Shown: positions 1 to 5,941, counted from the stretch's first letter. The stretch: 6,421 nt of DNA from GBS-DC sp964451985 (GCA_964451985.1 CAYVKB010000102.1:1-6421); one strand, 5' to 3'. Numbers and translations: made by a program. Notes: a model not told the origin generated them from the sequence alone.

Positions 1-16
1 TTTTTTTACATTTCAC

Positions 17-53
17 ACGCCGACGCTACGAACAGCGTGTGTAGCATCGGCGT
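17..53. repeat. Inverted hairpin built from two opposed half-copies of the array repeat
   Basis: Positions 17-29 (ACGCCGACGCTAC) and 41-53 (GTAGCATCGGCGT) are inverted repeats pairing at 12 of 13 positions around an 11-nt loop. The only mismatch is C24/A46, which becomes a G-U wobble if the minus strand is transcribed. Each arm resembles the left half of the 38-bp unit that follows (GTAGCGTCGGCGT), so the element looks like two half-repeats in opposite orientation. A T7 run at 1-7 lies on its left, but on the wrong side to serve as a terminator U-tract for plus-strand transcription through this hairpin. It could be the border of the array or a terminator for a gene outside the window. Confidence 0.6.
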
Positions 54-399
54 CCCCGCCGACGAAACACACCCCATCCGTAGCGTCGGCGTCTCGCCGA
101 CGAACCCCACCCCATCCGTAGCGTCGGCGTCTCGCCGACGAACCCCACCCTCTCCGTAGCGTCGGCGTCCCGCCGACGAACCCCACCCCATCCGTAGCNN
201 NNNNNNNNNNNNNNNNNNNNNNNNNNNNNNNNNNNNNNNNNNNNNNNNNNNNNNNNNNNNNNNNNNNNNNNNNNNNNNNNNNNNNNNNNNNNNNNNNNNN
301 NNNNNNNNNNNNNNNNNNNNNNNNNNNNNNNNNNNNNNNNNNNNNNNNNNCCCGCCGACGAAACACACCCCATCCGTAGCGTCGGCGTCCGCGCCGACG
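40..399. repeat. Tandem array of a 38-bp hairpin-bearing repeat, interrupted by an N gap
   Basis: The unit starts with CGTAGC, seen at 79, 117, 155 and 193, spaced exactly 38 bp; a first degenerate 39-bp copy starts at 40, and a last copy starts at 375 after the gap. Each unit has the perfect inverted repeat CGTCGGCG / CGCCGACG around a 3-nt loop (TCT or TCC) followed by a C-rich 14-nt linker. Stems are at 84-91/95-102, 122-129/133-140 and 160-167/171-178. The last, at 380-387/392-399, has a 4-nt loop. Linkers are nearly constant; the outermost visible copies share AAACACACCCCATC, while inner copies have AACCCCACCCCATC or a close variant. The near-identical linkers rule out a CRISPR array. 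Minus-strand open frames through it are by-products of low stop-codon content. The function is unknown; it is a REP-like or minisatellite-type array lying just before dapD. Confidence 0.9.
199..350. other. Run of 152 unknown bases inside the repeat array
   Basis: All bases from 199 to 350 are N. The left flank stops after unit position 6 (CGTAGC) and the right flank resumes at unit position 15 (CCCGCCGACG). The most likely cause is an assembly that could not resolve the tandem repeat. The copy number of the array is therefore not known from this window. Confidence 0.95.
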
Positions 400-414
400 G
401 GGCTGAAGCCTGAC

Positions 415-423
415 TGGTATAAT
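415..423 (+). promoter_or_regulatory. Extended -10 promoter for a leaderless or nearly leaderless dapD transcript
   Basis: TGGTATAAT at 415-423 is a perfect extended -10 element (TGn followed by TATAAT). The last T of the hexamer is 10 nt before the dapD ATG at 434, so a start site about 7 nt downstream would leave a leader of roughly 0-4 nt. The intervening CGAGCAGCCT has no Shine-Dalgarno motif. No good -35 hexamer is visible. The -35 position (about 394-401) falls on the right arm of the last array hairpin, which an extended -10 promoter can tolerate. Confidence 0.7.
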
Positions 424-433
424 CGAGCAGCCT

Positions 434-1261
434 ATGAGAACCGAGTTAGCCACAGAAATAGAGCATGCCTATCAAGTAGGCGAGGCGAGCGAATCGCTGG
501 TGATGGAGCTGCTTGAAGCGTTGGAGCGAGGCGAAGCGCGCGCCGCCGAGCCAGACTCCAGCAGCCCCACTGGCTGGCGTGTGAACAGCTGGGTTAAGCA
601 GGGCATCCTGCTGGGCTTTCGGCTAGGCAAACTGATGCCCATCCCGTGGGGCGGTGTGGAGTTTCTGGATAGACATCTCTACCCCCCGCGAGCTTTTAGA
701 CTGAGCGACGGTGTGCGGATTGTGCCCGGCGGTACGAGTATTCGGCGCGGCGCATGCCTGCGCGCGGGTGTAGTAGTGATGCCCCCCGCCTATGTGAACG
801 TGGGTGCGTATGTGGACGAAGGAACGATGATCGACTCACACGTGCTGGTCGGTTCCTGTGCACAGATTGGGGCACGTGTGCATCTCAGTGCAGGTTGTCA
901 GATTGGCGGCGTACTGGAGCCAGTGGGTGCGCTGCCCGTGATTATCGAGGACGATGCGCTGATAGGTGGCTGCTCGGGTGTATTCGAGGGCACGATTGTC
1001 AAGCGCGGCGCGGTAATTGGTGCGGGCGTAGTTCTGACACGATCGCTGCCTCTGTATGATTTGGTGAACGAGCGCGTGATACGCGCCGAGGGCAACCTGC
1101 CACTAATCGTGCCCGAGAACGCGGTAGTGGTGGCGGGCAGCCGCCCCGCGTCGGGCGCATTCGCAGAGCAGCACGGCGTGCAACTTTACGCCCCCGTAAT
1201 TGTAAAGTACCGCGATGAGCGCACCGACGCCGCCGTCGCGCTGGAAGAGGCACTACGGTAG
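434..1261 (+). CDS. dapD: 2,3,4,5-tetrahydropyridine-2,6-dicarboxylate N-succinyltransferase (DapD)
   Basis: This cytoplasmic enzyme transfers a succinyl group from succinyl-CoA to tetrahydrodipicolinate in the succinylase branch of diaminopimelate/lysine synthesis. The 275-residue length is close to E. coli DapD (274). The N-terminal helical part (about 1-65) includes NSWVKQGILLGFRLGK, matching the substrate-domain segment of DapD. A left-handed beta-helix of hexapeptide repeats spans about 95-205, with the family blocks AYVNVGAYVDEGTMID (119-134), VGSCAQIG (139-146) and IGGVLEP (157-163). The C-terminal cap carries VVVAG and PVIVKYRDE. D134 aligns with catalytic Asp141 of E. coli. The residue equivalent to Glu189 (in RSEV of E. 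coli) is G182, in a CSGVFEG block. The ATG at 434 matches the family N terminus; an in-frame TGA at 404-406 leaves no earlier start, and the -10 box lies only 10 nt upstream. No other lysine gene is visible nearby. Family identity is confident; the exact acyl donor is less so. Confidence 0.93.
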   Translation: MRTELATEIEHAYQVGEASESLVMELLEALERGEARAAEPDSSSPTGWRVNSWVKQGILLGFRLGKLMPIPWGGVEFLDRHLYPPRAFRLSDGVRIVPGGTSIRRGACLRAGVVVMPPAYVNVGAYVDEGTMIDSHVLVGSCAQIGARVHLSAGCQIGGVLEPVGALPVIIEDDALIGGCSGVFEGTIVKRGAVIGAGVVLTRSLPLYDLVNERVIRAEGNLPLIVPENAVVVAGSRPASGAFAEQHGVQLYAPVIVKYRDERTDAAVALEEALR

Positions 1262-1272
1262 ACGTATAATCG

Positions 1273-1311
1273 CAGGACGCCAACGCTACTTCGCAGAGCG
1301 CTGGCGTCCTG
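1273..1311. terminator. Probable bidirectional terminator between the convergent dapD and chemoreceptor genes
   Basis: Arms 1273-1287 and 1297-1311 pair at 14 of 15 positions around a 9-nt loop (1288-1296). The single mismatch, A1283/C1301, becomes a U-G wobble in minus-strand RNA. It lies exactly 11 nt after the dapD stop (1261) and 11 nt after the chemoreceptor stop codon (1323-1325 on the minus strand), so it is placed symmetrically between the two convergent genes. No T-tract follows on either strand, so classical intrinsic termination is not certain. Both arms resemble the left half of the 38-bp repeat, for example GTAGCGTTGGCGTCC on the minus strand from 1289. Confidence 0.7.
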
Positions 1312-1322
1312 ACGATAAACGC

Positions 1323-3440
1323 TTAGGCGGCTTTTGGCAGCTCCACGACCTCGCCAAAGTCCTGTGCAGACGGCGTACTGCTCTCAGCGAGCTTGAACCG
1401 TGCTATCTGCTGAGCCAGATTCTCCACCGACGAACGCACGCCTTCCATCTGGCTGTTCAGCACTTGAATGGAGTTTACCTGCTCCTGCACAGTGGCGTTT
1501 ACCTCCTGCGCACCTGCTGCCACCTGCAGCGCAACTGACGCCGTGTGCGACAGCGCGCTCGAAGTCGTGTCCACACTCGCCATCATCTCCTGTGCGCCTG
1601 CGCTGGACTGCTGGGCAATTGCCGCGATTTGCTGCAGCATAGTGGATGTCGTCTCTGTGCTTGCCAGCATCTCCTCGCCTGCTGCGCTCGACTCTTGCGC
1701 AATCGCCGCGATTTGCTCAATCTCATGCATGGTGGCATCAGCGGCGTTCTGTACGGCGTTCATCGACTGTGCCGAGCGTTCTACCTGCTGTGTAATCGTC
1801 TCCACCGCTTGCAGAATCGCTCCTAAGCCATCGGCGACCTCTTGCGAGACTTGCGCGCCCTCTTGCACTGCGCTCAGGCTCTGCTCCATCGCCTGCACGG
1901 TCTGCTCGGTTTTGCCCAGCACCTGCTGGATGATTTGCTGGATTTCGCGTGTAGCGACTGCGCTGCGCTCGGCGAGGCGGCGCACTTCCTCCGCTACCAC
2001 CGCGAATCCGCGCCCTGCTTCGCCTGCACGGGCGGCTTCAATCGCGGCGTTGAGTGCAAGCAGGTTCGTCTGACGCGCGATTTCCTCGATGGTCTGCAGG
2101 ATCCCGCCGATGGAGGCAGACAGCGTAGCGAGCTCCTGCAGTTCGCTTGCCACATGGCGCGTCTGCTGGTCGATGTTGACCATCACCTGCTGCGACTGTT
2201 GCAGTGCGGTGCGCCCTTGCTGCGCAACCTGACTGGCTTGGTTGGCGGACTGTTGGGTCTCTTGCAGTTGCTGGAAGGTCTCGCGTATGCGTGCGACGAT
2301 GGTATGCATGCGTTCTACGCCCGTACTGGCGGCTTGGGCGGTCTGCTCCGCGCCTTGAGCGACTTCACGCACCACGCGGGCGACCTCGTGCATCTGCTGC
2401 ATGCCGTTTTGCGCTGCCTGTGCGGTCTGCTCTGCGCCGCGCGCCGACTCTTGTACCACCGCGCGCAGTTGGGTCATCATCTCGTTGGCGCGCTGAGTTT
2501 CGCACGTCATCTGCTCCACGCAGCGTGCCGAGTCAGTGGCAACCGTGTTCATCTGCTGTGCACTTGTGGACATCTGCGACAGGTCTCGCGCGACGTTCTG
2601 TACCTGCTGGCTGACCTGCACTGCTGTGTGCCGCGCCTCGCTCAACACACCTGCCAGAGACTGGATGGCTTGATTGATGCTGTTCGCCAGTTGTCCCAGC
2701 TCATCGCGCCCTGCGACGGGAATCCGCGCGGTCAGGTCGCCCTGTGCCAGCTGCTCCGCAGCGCGTTGGACGCCACTCACCACGCTAAGGATTTGCCGAG
2801 CAATTAGGAAACTTAATACGCTGGCCGCTGCCAACACAGCAAAAAAGATGACGCCCATCAATAGGCTACGAGAACGCACCAACGCATCTGCCTGTAAACG
2901 TTCCTGCTCCAGTCGCGCCATGACTGCCCGCTCGGATTCGCGAAGCTCTTCGTAATAGTTGGGAATCTCGGCGTCAAGTTTGGAGCGCACCGCAACAGCT
3001 TTCTGCCAATCCTTGCGCTCCACACTGGGAATGAATTCATCATCCATCAGCGCGATGTAAGACTTCGCCGATGCGCTTTCAAAGGGCATCAGTTCGTACC
3101 GGTCGGGGTATTGACGCCAGAATTCTTGGCGTTGTGCGTATTCCTGGCGCGCCTCCTTTAGCTGTTTCAGCAGCTGCTCGACGCGTTGATAGTTGCCTGA
3201 ATTGATGTTCACCACAATCCGCGCAGCAAACCAGTCCATCTGCACAAGGCTGGCAGGTGGCGTTAGGATGTCGGCAAGGAGCGTTTTGTCTAAATCGATC
3301 TCCTTGTACTTCGCACCGTTAATTTTTACGGTTATCAAGGTGGTGTACGCAACCACACCGAACACCACTAAGCCAACGACCGCGCAACTTGCCAGTAGTC
3401 CCAATTTTGCCTTGAGGCTCAGATTGCTTAACCAGTTCAT
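1323..3440 (-). CDS. Methyl-accepting chemotaxis protein with a very long cytoplasmic hairpin
   Basis: This 705-residue inner-membrane chemoreceptor should sense a ligand outside the membrane and control the CheA kinase through CheW. TM1 is about residues 14-38 and TM2 about 192-215, enclosing a helical sensor region of about 150 residues that resembles a four-helix-bundle type. A HAMP domain follows (about 213-268; GDLTARIPVAGRDELGQLAN). The signalling tip is classical: QTNLLALNAAIEAARAGEAG (457-476), with E468, R471 and E474 matching Tsr E385, R388 and E391. Each arm from HAMP to tip is about 206 residues (about 29 heptads) versus about 123 in Tsr. Perfect methylation-type motifs occur at E589/E590, Q617/E618 and Q645/E646. 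The C terminus (VVELPKAA) lacks a CheR-binding pentapeptide. The ATG at 3440 is preferred to upstream in-frame ATGs at 3467 and 3497 because GGAGG lies 6 nt before it and a sigma-28-like promoter covers the longer N terminus. The ligand is unknown. Confidence 0.95.
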   Translation of the reverse strand: MNWLSNLSLKAKLGLLASCAVVGLVVFGVVAYTTLITVKINGAKYKEIDLDKTLLADILTPPASLVQMDWFAARIVVNINSGNYQRVEQLLKQLKEARQEYAQRQEFWRQYPDRYELMPFESASAKSYIALMDDEFIPSVERKDWQKAVAVRSKLDAEIPNYYEELRESERAVMARLEQERLQADALVRSRSLLMGVIFFAVLAAASVLSFLIARQILSVVSGVQRAAEQLAQGDLTARIPVAGRDELGQLANSINQAIQSLAGVLSEARHTAVQVSQQVQNVARDLSQMSTSAQQMNTVATDSARCVEQMTCETQRANEMMTQLRAVVQESARGAEQTAQAAQNGMQQMHEVARVVREVAQGAEQTAQAASTGVERMHTIVARIRETFQQLQETQQSANQASQVAQQGRTALQQSQQVMVNIDQQTRHVASELQELATLSASIGGILQTIEEIARQTNLLALNAAIEAARAGEAGRGFAVVAEEVRRLAERSAVATREIQQIIQQVLGKTEQTVQAMEQSLSAVQEGAQVSQEVADGLGAILQAVETITQQVERSAQSMNAVQNAADATMHEIEQIAAIAQESSAAGEEMLASTETTSTMLQQIAAIAQQSSAGAQEMMASVDTTSSALSHTASVALQVAAGAQEVNATVQEQVNSIQVLNSQMEGVRSSVENLAQQIARFKLAESSTPSAQDFGEVVELPKAA

Positions 3441-3446
3441 AATGTT

Positions 3447-3451
3447 CCTCC
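3447..3451 (-). promoter_or_regulatory. Ribosome-binding site of the chemoreceptor gene
   Basis: On the minus strand GGAGG is followed by AACATT and the ATG at 3440, a 6-nt spacing. It fixes the start codon at 3440 rather than at the upstream in-frame ATGs at 3467 and 3497. The strong site contrasts with dapD, which has none. Confidence 0.85.
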
Positions 3452-3472
3452 GCAAGTAATCCTCCATCAGTA

Positions 3473-3500
3473 TTATCGGCAGGCTTGGTCTATACACTTA
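3473..3500 (-). promoter_or_regulatory. Sigma-28 (FliA/SigD)-type promoter of the chemoreceptor gene
   Basis: Read on the minus strand, positions 3480-3473 are GCCGATAA, identical to the -10 element recognised by the flagellar/chemotaxis sigma factor. TAAG (3500-3497) lies 16 nt upstream, compared with the consensus TAAA and 15 nt. A start site near 3465 would give a leader of about 25 nt containing the GGAGG site. The element lies directly upstream of a chemotaxis gene, which makes a chance match less likely. It implies co-regulation with motility genes. No flagellar or sigma factor gene is in the window to confirm this. Confidence 0.65.
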
Positions 3501-3558
3501 AGCTAAAGAGAATTTATTAAGAGTAGGCGAAGTTGTTTACTCCGTTCAGAACGACGAG

Positions 3559-3600
3559 GCGTTTTCTCGGGAATGAACCACCGTTTCCCGCGAGGAGCGC
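3559..3600 (-). terminator. Imperfect hairpin downstream of the MFS gene, possible terminator
   Basis: CTCGGGAA (3566-3573) pairs with TTCC (3585-3588) and CGAG (3591-3594) with a 2-nt CG bulge, and an outer GCG/CGC (3559-3561/3598-3600) may extend it. It begins 13 nt after the MFS stop codon at 3614, where a terminator would be expected. No U-tract follows in the minus-strand transcript (AAAACGCC on that side), so it may be only a weak terminator or an RNA-stabilising structure. Between it and the chemoreceptor promoter there is only AT-rich spacer. Confidence 0.35.
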
Positions 3601-3613
3601 AGGTGAATATATG

Positions 3614-4834
3614 CTATTCTATGCGTTGCGCATCGCGCTTCAGCACGAACCAGCTGAGCAACGCACCCAGCGAGAGCATCAGCGCGCAGCCGATGAAGGG
3701 CGTGCGGTGTGACGGGATTGGCACTGCGCCCAGCGTGAGGGGCACATGCTCATATAAGAAACCGCCCAGCAGTGCGCCTAGGATGCTGCCGACGCCCTGC
3801 GCTGTGCCCGCCGCGCCCAATATCACACCGCGTCGCGCGGGGTCAATCTCGCTCAGTTCCGCCATCCACGCTGCGAAGGTCAGCACGAAGCTAATCGCGC
3901 CCAAGCCCGCCGCGACCAACACCCATACAATCGGCGGCTTAGCAGGCGCGACGACGCTCCACAGGACAACCGCCGCCAGACTTAGCCCCCAGCGGATGCT
4001 ACGCGTGCGCCCCAAGCGATCCGCCAATCGCCCCAGCGGTAGGCTCAGCCCCGCTATCGCCAGCGCGGGCACCACCAGCCCTACGCCGAACACTGTCTCG
4101 CTCACGCCGAACTCGTCCATGGCGTAGAGCTTAACCAGTAGCATAATCAGCCCGATGCCGAAAAACACCACGAACGCGAGCAGCATATGCCCCGGCGCGA
4201 TGCGCAGCGCGTTCAGCAGGGCGCGCGGTGAAATTTGTTCGGTGGATGCATCGGGATACGTGCGGCGGGGGCGTCCATCTCTGGGATAGAACCGCCACGC
4301 GATGAAGGTAGCTGCGGTGAATAGGCATGCTGTCAGGTAGAACGACGCCTGCTTCGCGCCCGTAAGGTCGTTCGCCAAACCACCTGCCAACGGTCCTAGC
4401 GCAACGCCCGACATGTAGGTCATATTCAAAAAGCTCATCGCCCAGGCGCGCTTGTGTTGGGGCACGGCGTCGCCTATCGCGGCGTACACGGCGGGCCACA
4501 GCATCGCCGCGCCCAAGCCGTCAATTGCACGCAGCGCGATAAAGTGCAACGGGTGGCTCGCAACCAGCGTTGCTAAGGAAGTGAACACCGTCAGCAGCGG
4601 TCCCAGCACAATCAGTCGCCGTCTGCCAATCTGGTCGCTGAGCATGCCCATCGGCGCACGGAAAATCGCCTCTGTGAGCAGAAACACCGAGCCGACGGCG
4701 GTAATTGTCGCTTCGCCCAACCCGACACTCTCGCGTAAATAAACGGGCATCGCCGAGATGTTGAGCGTCACATAGCCCAACTCGGCGAAGCCCGCCATCA
4801 CTACCAACGCCCAGAATGCCGAGAGCGATTTCAC
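3614..4834 (-). CDS. Major facilitator superfamily transporter, 12-helix type
   Basis: This 406-residue inner-membrane permease should move a small solute by ion-coupled transport or exchange. Two six-helix halves are visible. The first half has the loop 2-3 signature GMLSDQIGRRR (63-73; G63, D67, G70, R71, R72) and a motif-C-like GVALGPLAGG (143-152). A hydrophilic central loop at about 182-212 separates the halves. The second half repeats the loop signature as GRLADRLGRTR (268-278). The last helix ends near 397, followed by a short charged tail. Length is typical of the family. The start is a GTG at 4834, four nt after the TAA of the oxidoreductase gene, with no good Shine-Dalgarno motif; translation is probably coupled. 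The first hydrophobic segment begins within a few residues of this start, so little of the N terminus is likely missing. The substrate is unknown; the neighbour suggests a sugar, polyol or related compound, but drug or metabolite export cannot be excluded. Confidence 0.9.
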   Translation of the reverse strand: MKSLSAFWALVVMAGFAELGYVTLNISAMPVYLRESVGLGEATITAVGSVFLLTEAIFRAPMGMLSDQIGRRRLIVLGPLLTVFTSLATLVASHPLHFIALRAIDGLGAAMLWPAVYAAIGDAVPQHKRAWAMSFLNMTYMSGVALGPLAGGLANDLTGAKQASFYLTACLFTAATFIAWRFYPRDGRPRRTYPDASTEQISPRALLNALRIAPGHMLLAFVVFFGIGLIMLLVKLYAMDEFGVSETVFGVGLVVPALAIAGLSLPLGRLADRLGRTRSIRWGLSLAAVVLWSVVAPAKPPIVWVLVAAGLGAISFVLTFAAWMAELSEIDPARRGVILGAAGTAQGVGSILGALLGGFLYEHVPLTLGAVPIPSHRTPFIGCALMLSLGALLSWFVLKRDAQRIE

Positions 4835-4838
4835 ACAG

Positions 4839-5912
4839 TTAGTCTAACGAGACGTCGATAATCACCTCATGCCCTGTCTCGGACGACTCGTAGATGGCGT
4901 CCATAATCGCGTTCAGGTAGAAGCCGTGTTCACCGGGGATGGGCGCGGGCTTGTTGTGGATTACAGCGTCCACAAACGCTTCCACATTTGCCTGATAGGA
5001 GTTCACATTCGGCAGGTTTGCGGGTTCTACGTTGTACAGCGTGCGGTTGTGCTCGGTGGCGATGCGCACGGGACGGTCGCTCATCGGGTCGGCGAACACG
5101 CCTCCCTTATCGCCCAGCAGCAATGTGTTGAACTCGTCCCGCTCGATATTCGCGCAGAAGCTCGACTCCAGCGTCACGGTCGCGCCGTTATCGAGTCGGA
5201 TCAGACCGACCGCAAAGTCCTCGACGGTGAACCTGGTGTGGTCCCACTGTCCCATCAGCCCGACGACGTCGGGGCGGTTGCCGAACTTCACGTAGGTTGC
5301 GCCAAACGCCGCCACAGGCTTGGGATAACCCATCAGCCAGAGCGTAGTGTCCAGAATATGCACGCCGATGTCAATTAGTGGACCGCCACCCTGCTTCTCT
5401 TTATCGATGAACACGCCCCAGCCTGGGATACCGCGTCGGCGTAGGGCGTGTGCGCGCGCGTAGTACACGCCACCGAGGTTGCCTTCCTCCACAATATATT
5501 TATGCAAGAACTGTGCCACGCCCGAAAACCGCCACTGCAGCGACACATGCAGCAGTTTGCCTGCCTGACGCGCCGCCAGCACCATCTCGCGAGCTTCGCG
5601 GGCGTTGCGGGCTAACGGTTTCTCGCAATGTACGTGCTTGCCCGCCTCCAGCGCGGAGATGGCAGCGTCACGGTGCGCGAAGTTGGGCGTGGAGACCACC
5701 ACAGCGTGAATATCGTCGCGCCGCAGCATCTCACGGAAGTCGGTATATACGTGGGGAATGTGGAACCGCTCCGCTGCCGAGCGCGCGCTGGACTCACTAA
5801 TATCCGCTACAGCTATGAGTTCGACACGGTCGGAAAGTTTGGCGTAGCTGGGCATGTGCTGCCCTTGGGCGATACCGCCTGCTCCGATGAAACCAACGCC
5901 TATCTTACTCAA
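4839..5912 (-). CDS. Gfo/Idh/MocA-family NAD(P)-dependent oxidoreductase
   Basis: This 357-residue cytoplasmic enzyme probably oxidises or reduces a sugar, inositol or related compound using NAD(P). The N-terminal Rossmann fold starts at once with VGFIGAGGIAQ (6-16), the dinucleotide-binding glycine motif, followed by VVVSTPNFAH (71-80) and the family signature HCEKPL (95-100) with E97, K98 and P99. The C-terminal alpha/beta domain carries GGGPLIDIGVHILD (175-188), with D181 and H185 in the usual catalytic positions. Length is typical of the family. The start is a TTG at 5912: AAGGAGGAG lies 8 nt upstream and the glycine motif follows at the expected distance, with no better ATG. The MFS gene starts 4 nt after this stop, so the two are probably one transcript. 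The substrate is not identifiable, because this family covers many unrelated substrates with the same motifs. Confidence 0.93.
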   Translation of the reverse strand: MSKIGVGFIGAGGIAQGQHMPSYAKLSDRVELIAVADISESSARSAAERFHIPHVYTDFREMLRRDDIHAVVVSTPNFAHRDAAISALEAGKHVHCEKPLARNAREAREMVLAARQAGKLLHVSLQWRFSGVAQFLHKYIVEEGNLGGVYYARAHALRRRGIPGWGVFIDKEKQGGGPLIDIGVHILDTTLWLMGYPKPVAAFGATYVKFGNRPDVVGLMGQWDHTRFTVEDFAVGLIRLDNGATVTLESSFCANIERDEFNTLLLGDKGGVFADPMSDRPVRIATEHNRTLYNVEPANLPNVNSYQANVEAFVDAVIHNKPAPIPGEHGFYLNAIMDAIYESSETGHEVIIDVSLD

Positions 5913-5920
5913 GTTCGTTG

Positions 5921-5929
5921 CTCCTCCTT
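5921..5929 (-). promoter_or_regulatory. Strong ribosome-binding site deciding the TTG start of the oxidoreductase gene
   Basis: The minus strand reads AAGGAGGAG then CAACGAAC then TTG at 5912. The near-perfect anti-16S match at 8-nt spacing supports the unusual TTG start codon. Confidence 0.85.
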
Positions 5930-5941
5930 AGGTTCAGCTCT

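Noticed and set aside
1..7. T7 run as the U-tract of an upstream intrinsic terminator
   Set aside because: Any hairpin that would precede it lies outside the window, so it cannot be assessed.
40..399. CRISPR array
   Set aside because: The 14-nt linkers between stems are nearly identical from unit to unit and too short to be spacers; the region is a simple tandem repeat.
6..453. Minus-strand open reading frames through the repeat array
   Set aside because: They run through the N gap and GC-rich repeats with few stops. A 38-bp unit shifts frame every copy, so no constant peptide repeat is encoded and no ribosome-binding site is present.
1468..2807. Long plus-strand open frames (up to 321 codons) opposite the chemoreceptor gene
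   Set aside because: They are antisense shadows of an Ala/Gln/Glu-rich coiled coil and translate into Leu/Cys/Ala-biased sequence. The minus-strand frame has all family motifs and its own start signals.
3441..3497. Longer chemoreceptor N terminus starting at 3497 or 3467
   Set aside because: The extra residues precede the normal MNWLSNLSLKAKL start, overlap the sigma-28-like promoter, and the best ribosome-binding site serves the ATG at 3440.
3543..3553. Short palindrome CGTTC-A-GAACG upstream of the chemoreceptor promoter as an operator
   Set aside because: Five-base arms are expected by chance and no second copy or known regulator motif supports it.
3573..5378. Plus-strand open frames opposite the MFS and oxidoreductase genes
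   Set aside because: No recognisable domains; the opposite strand carries complete, motif-bearing genes across the same positions.
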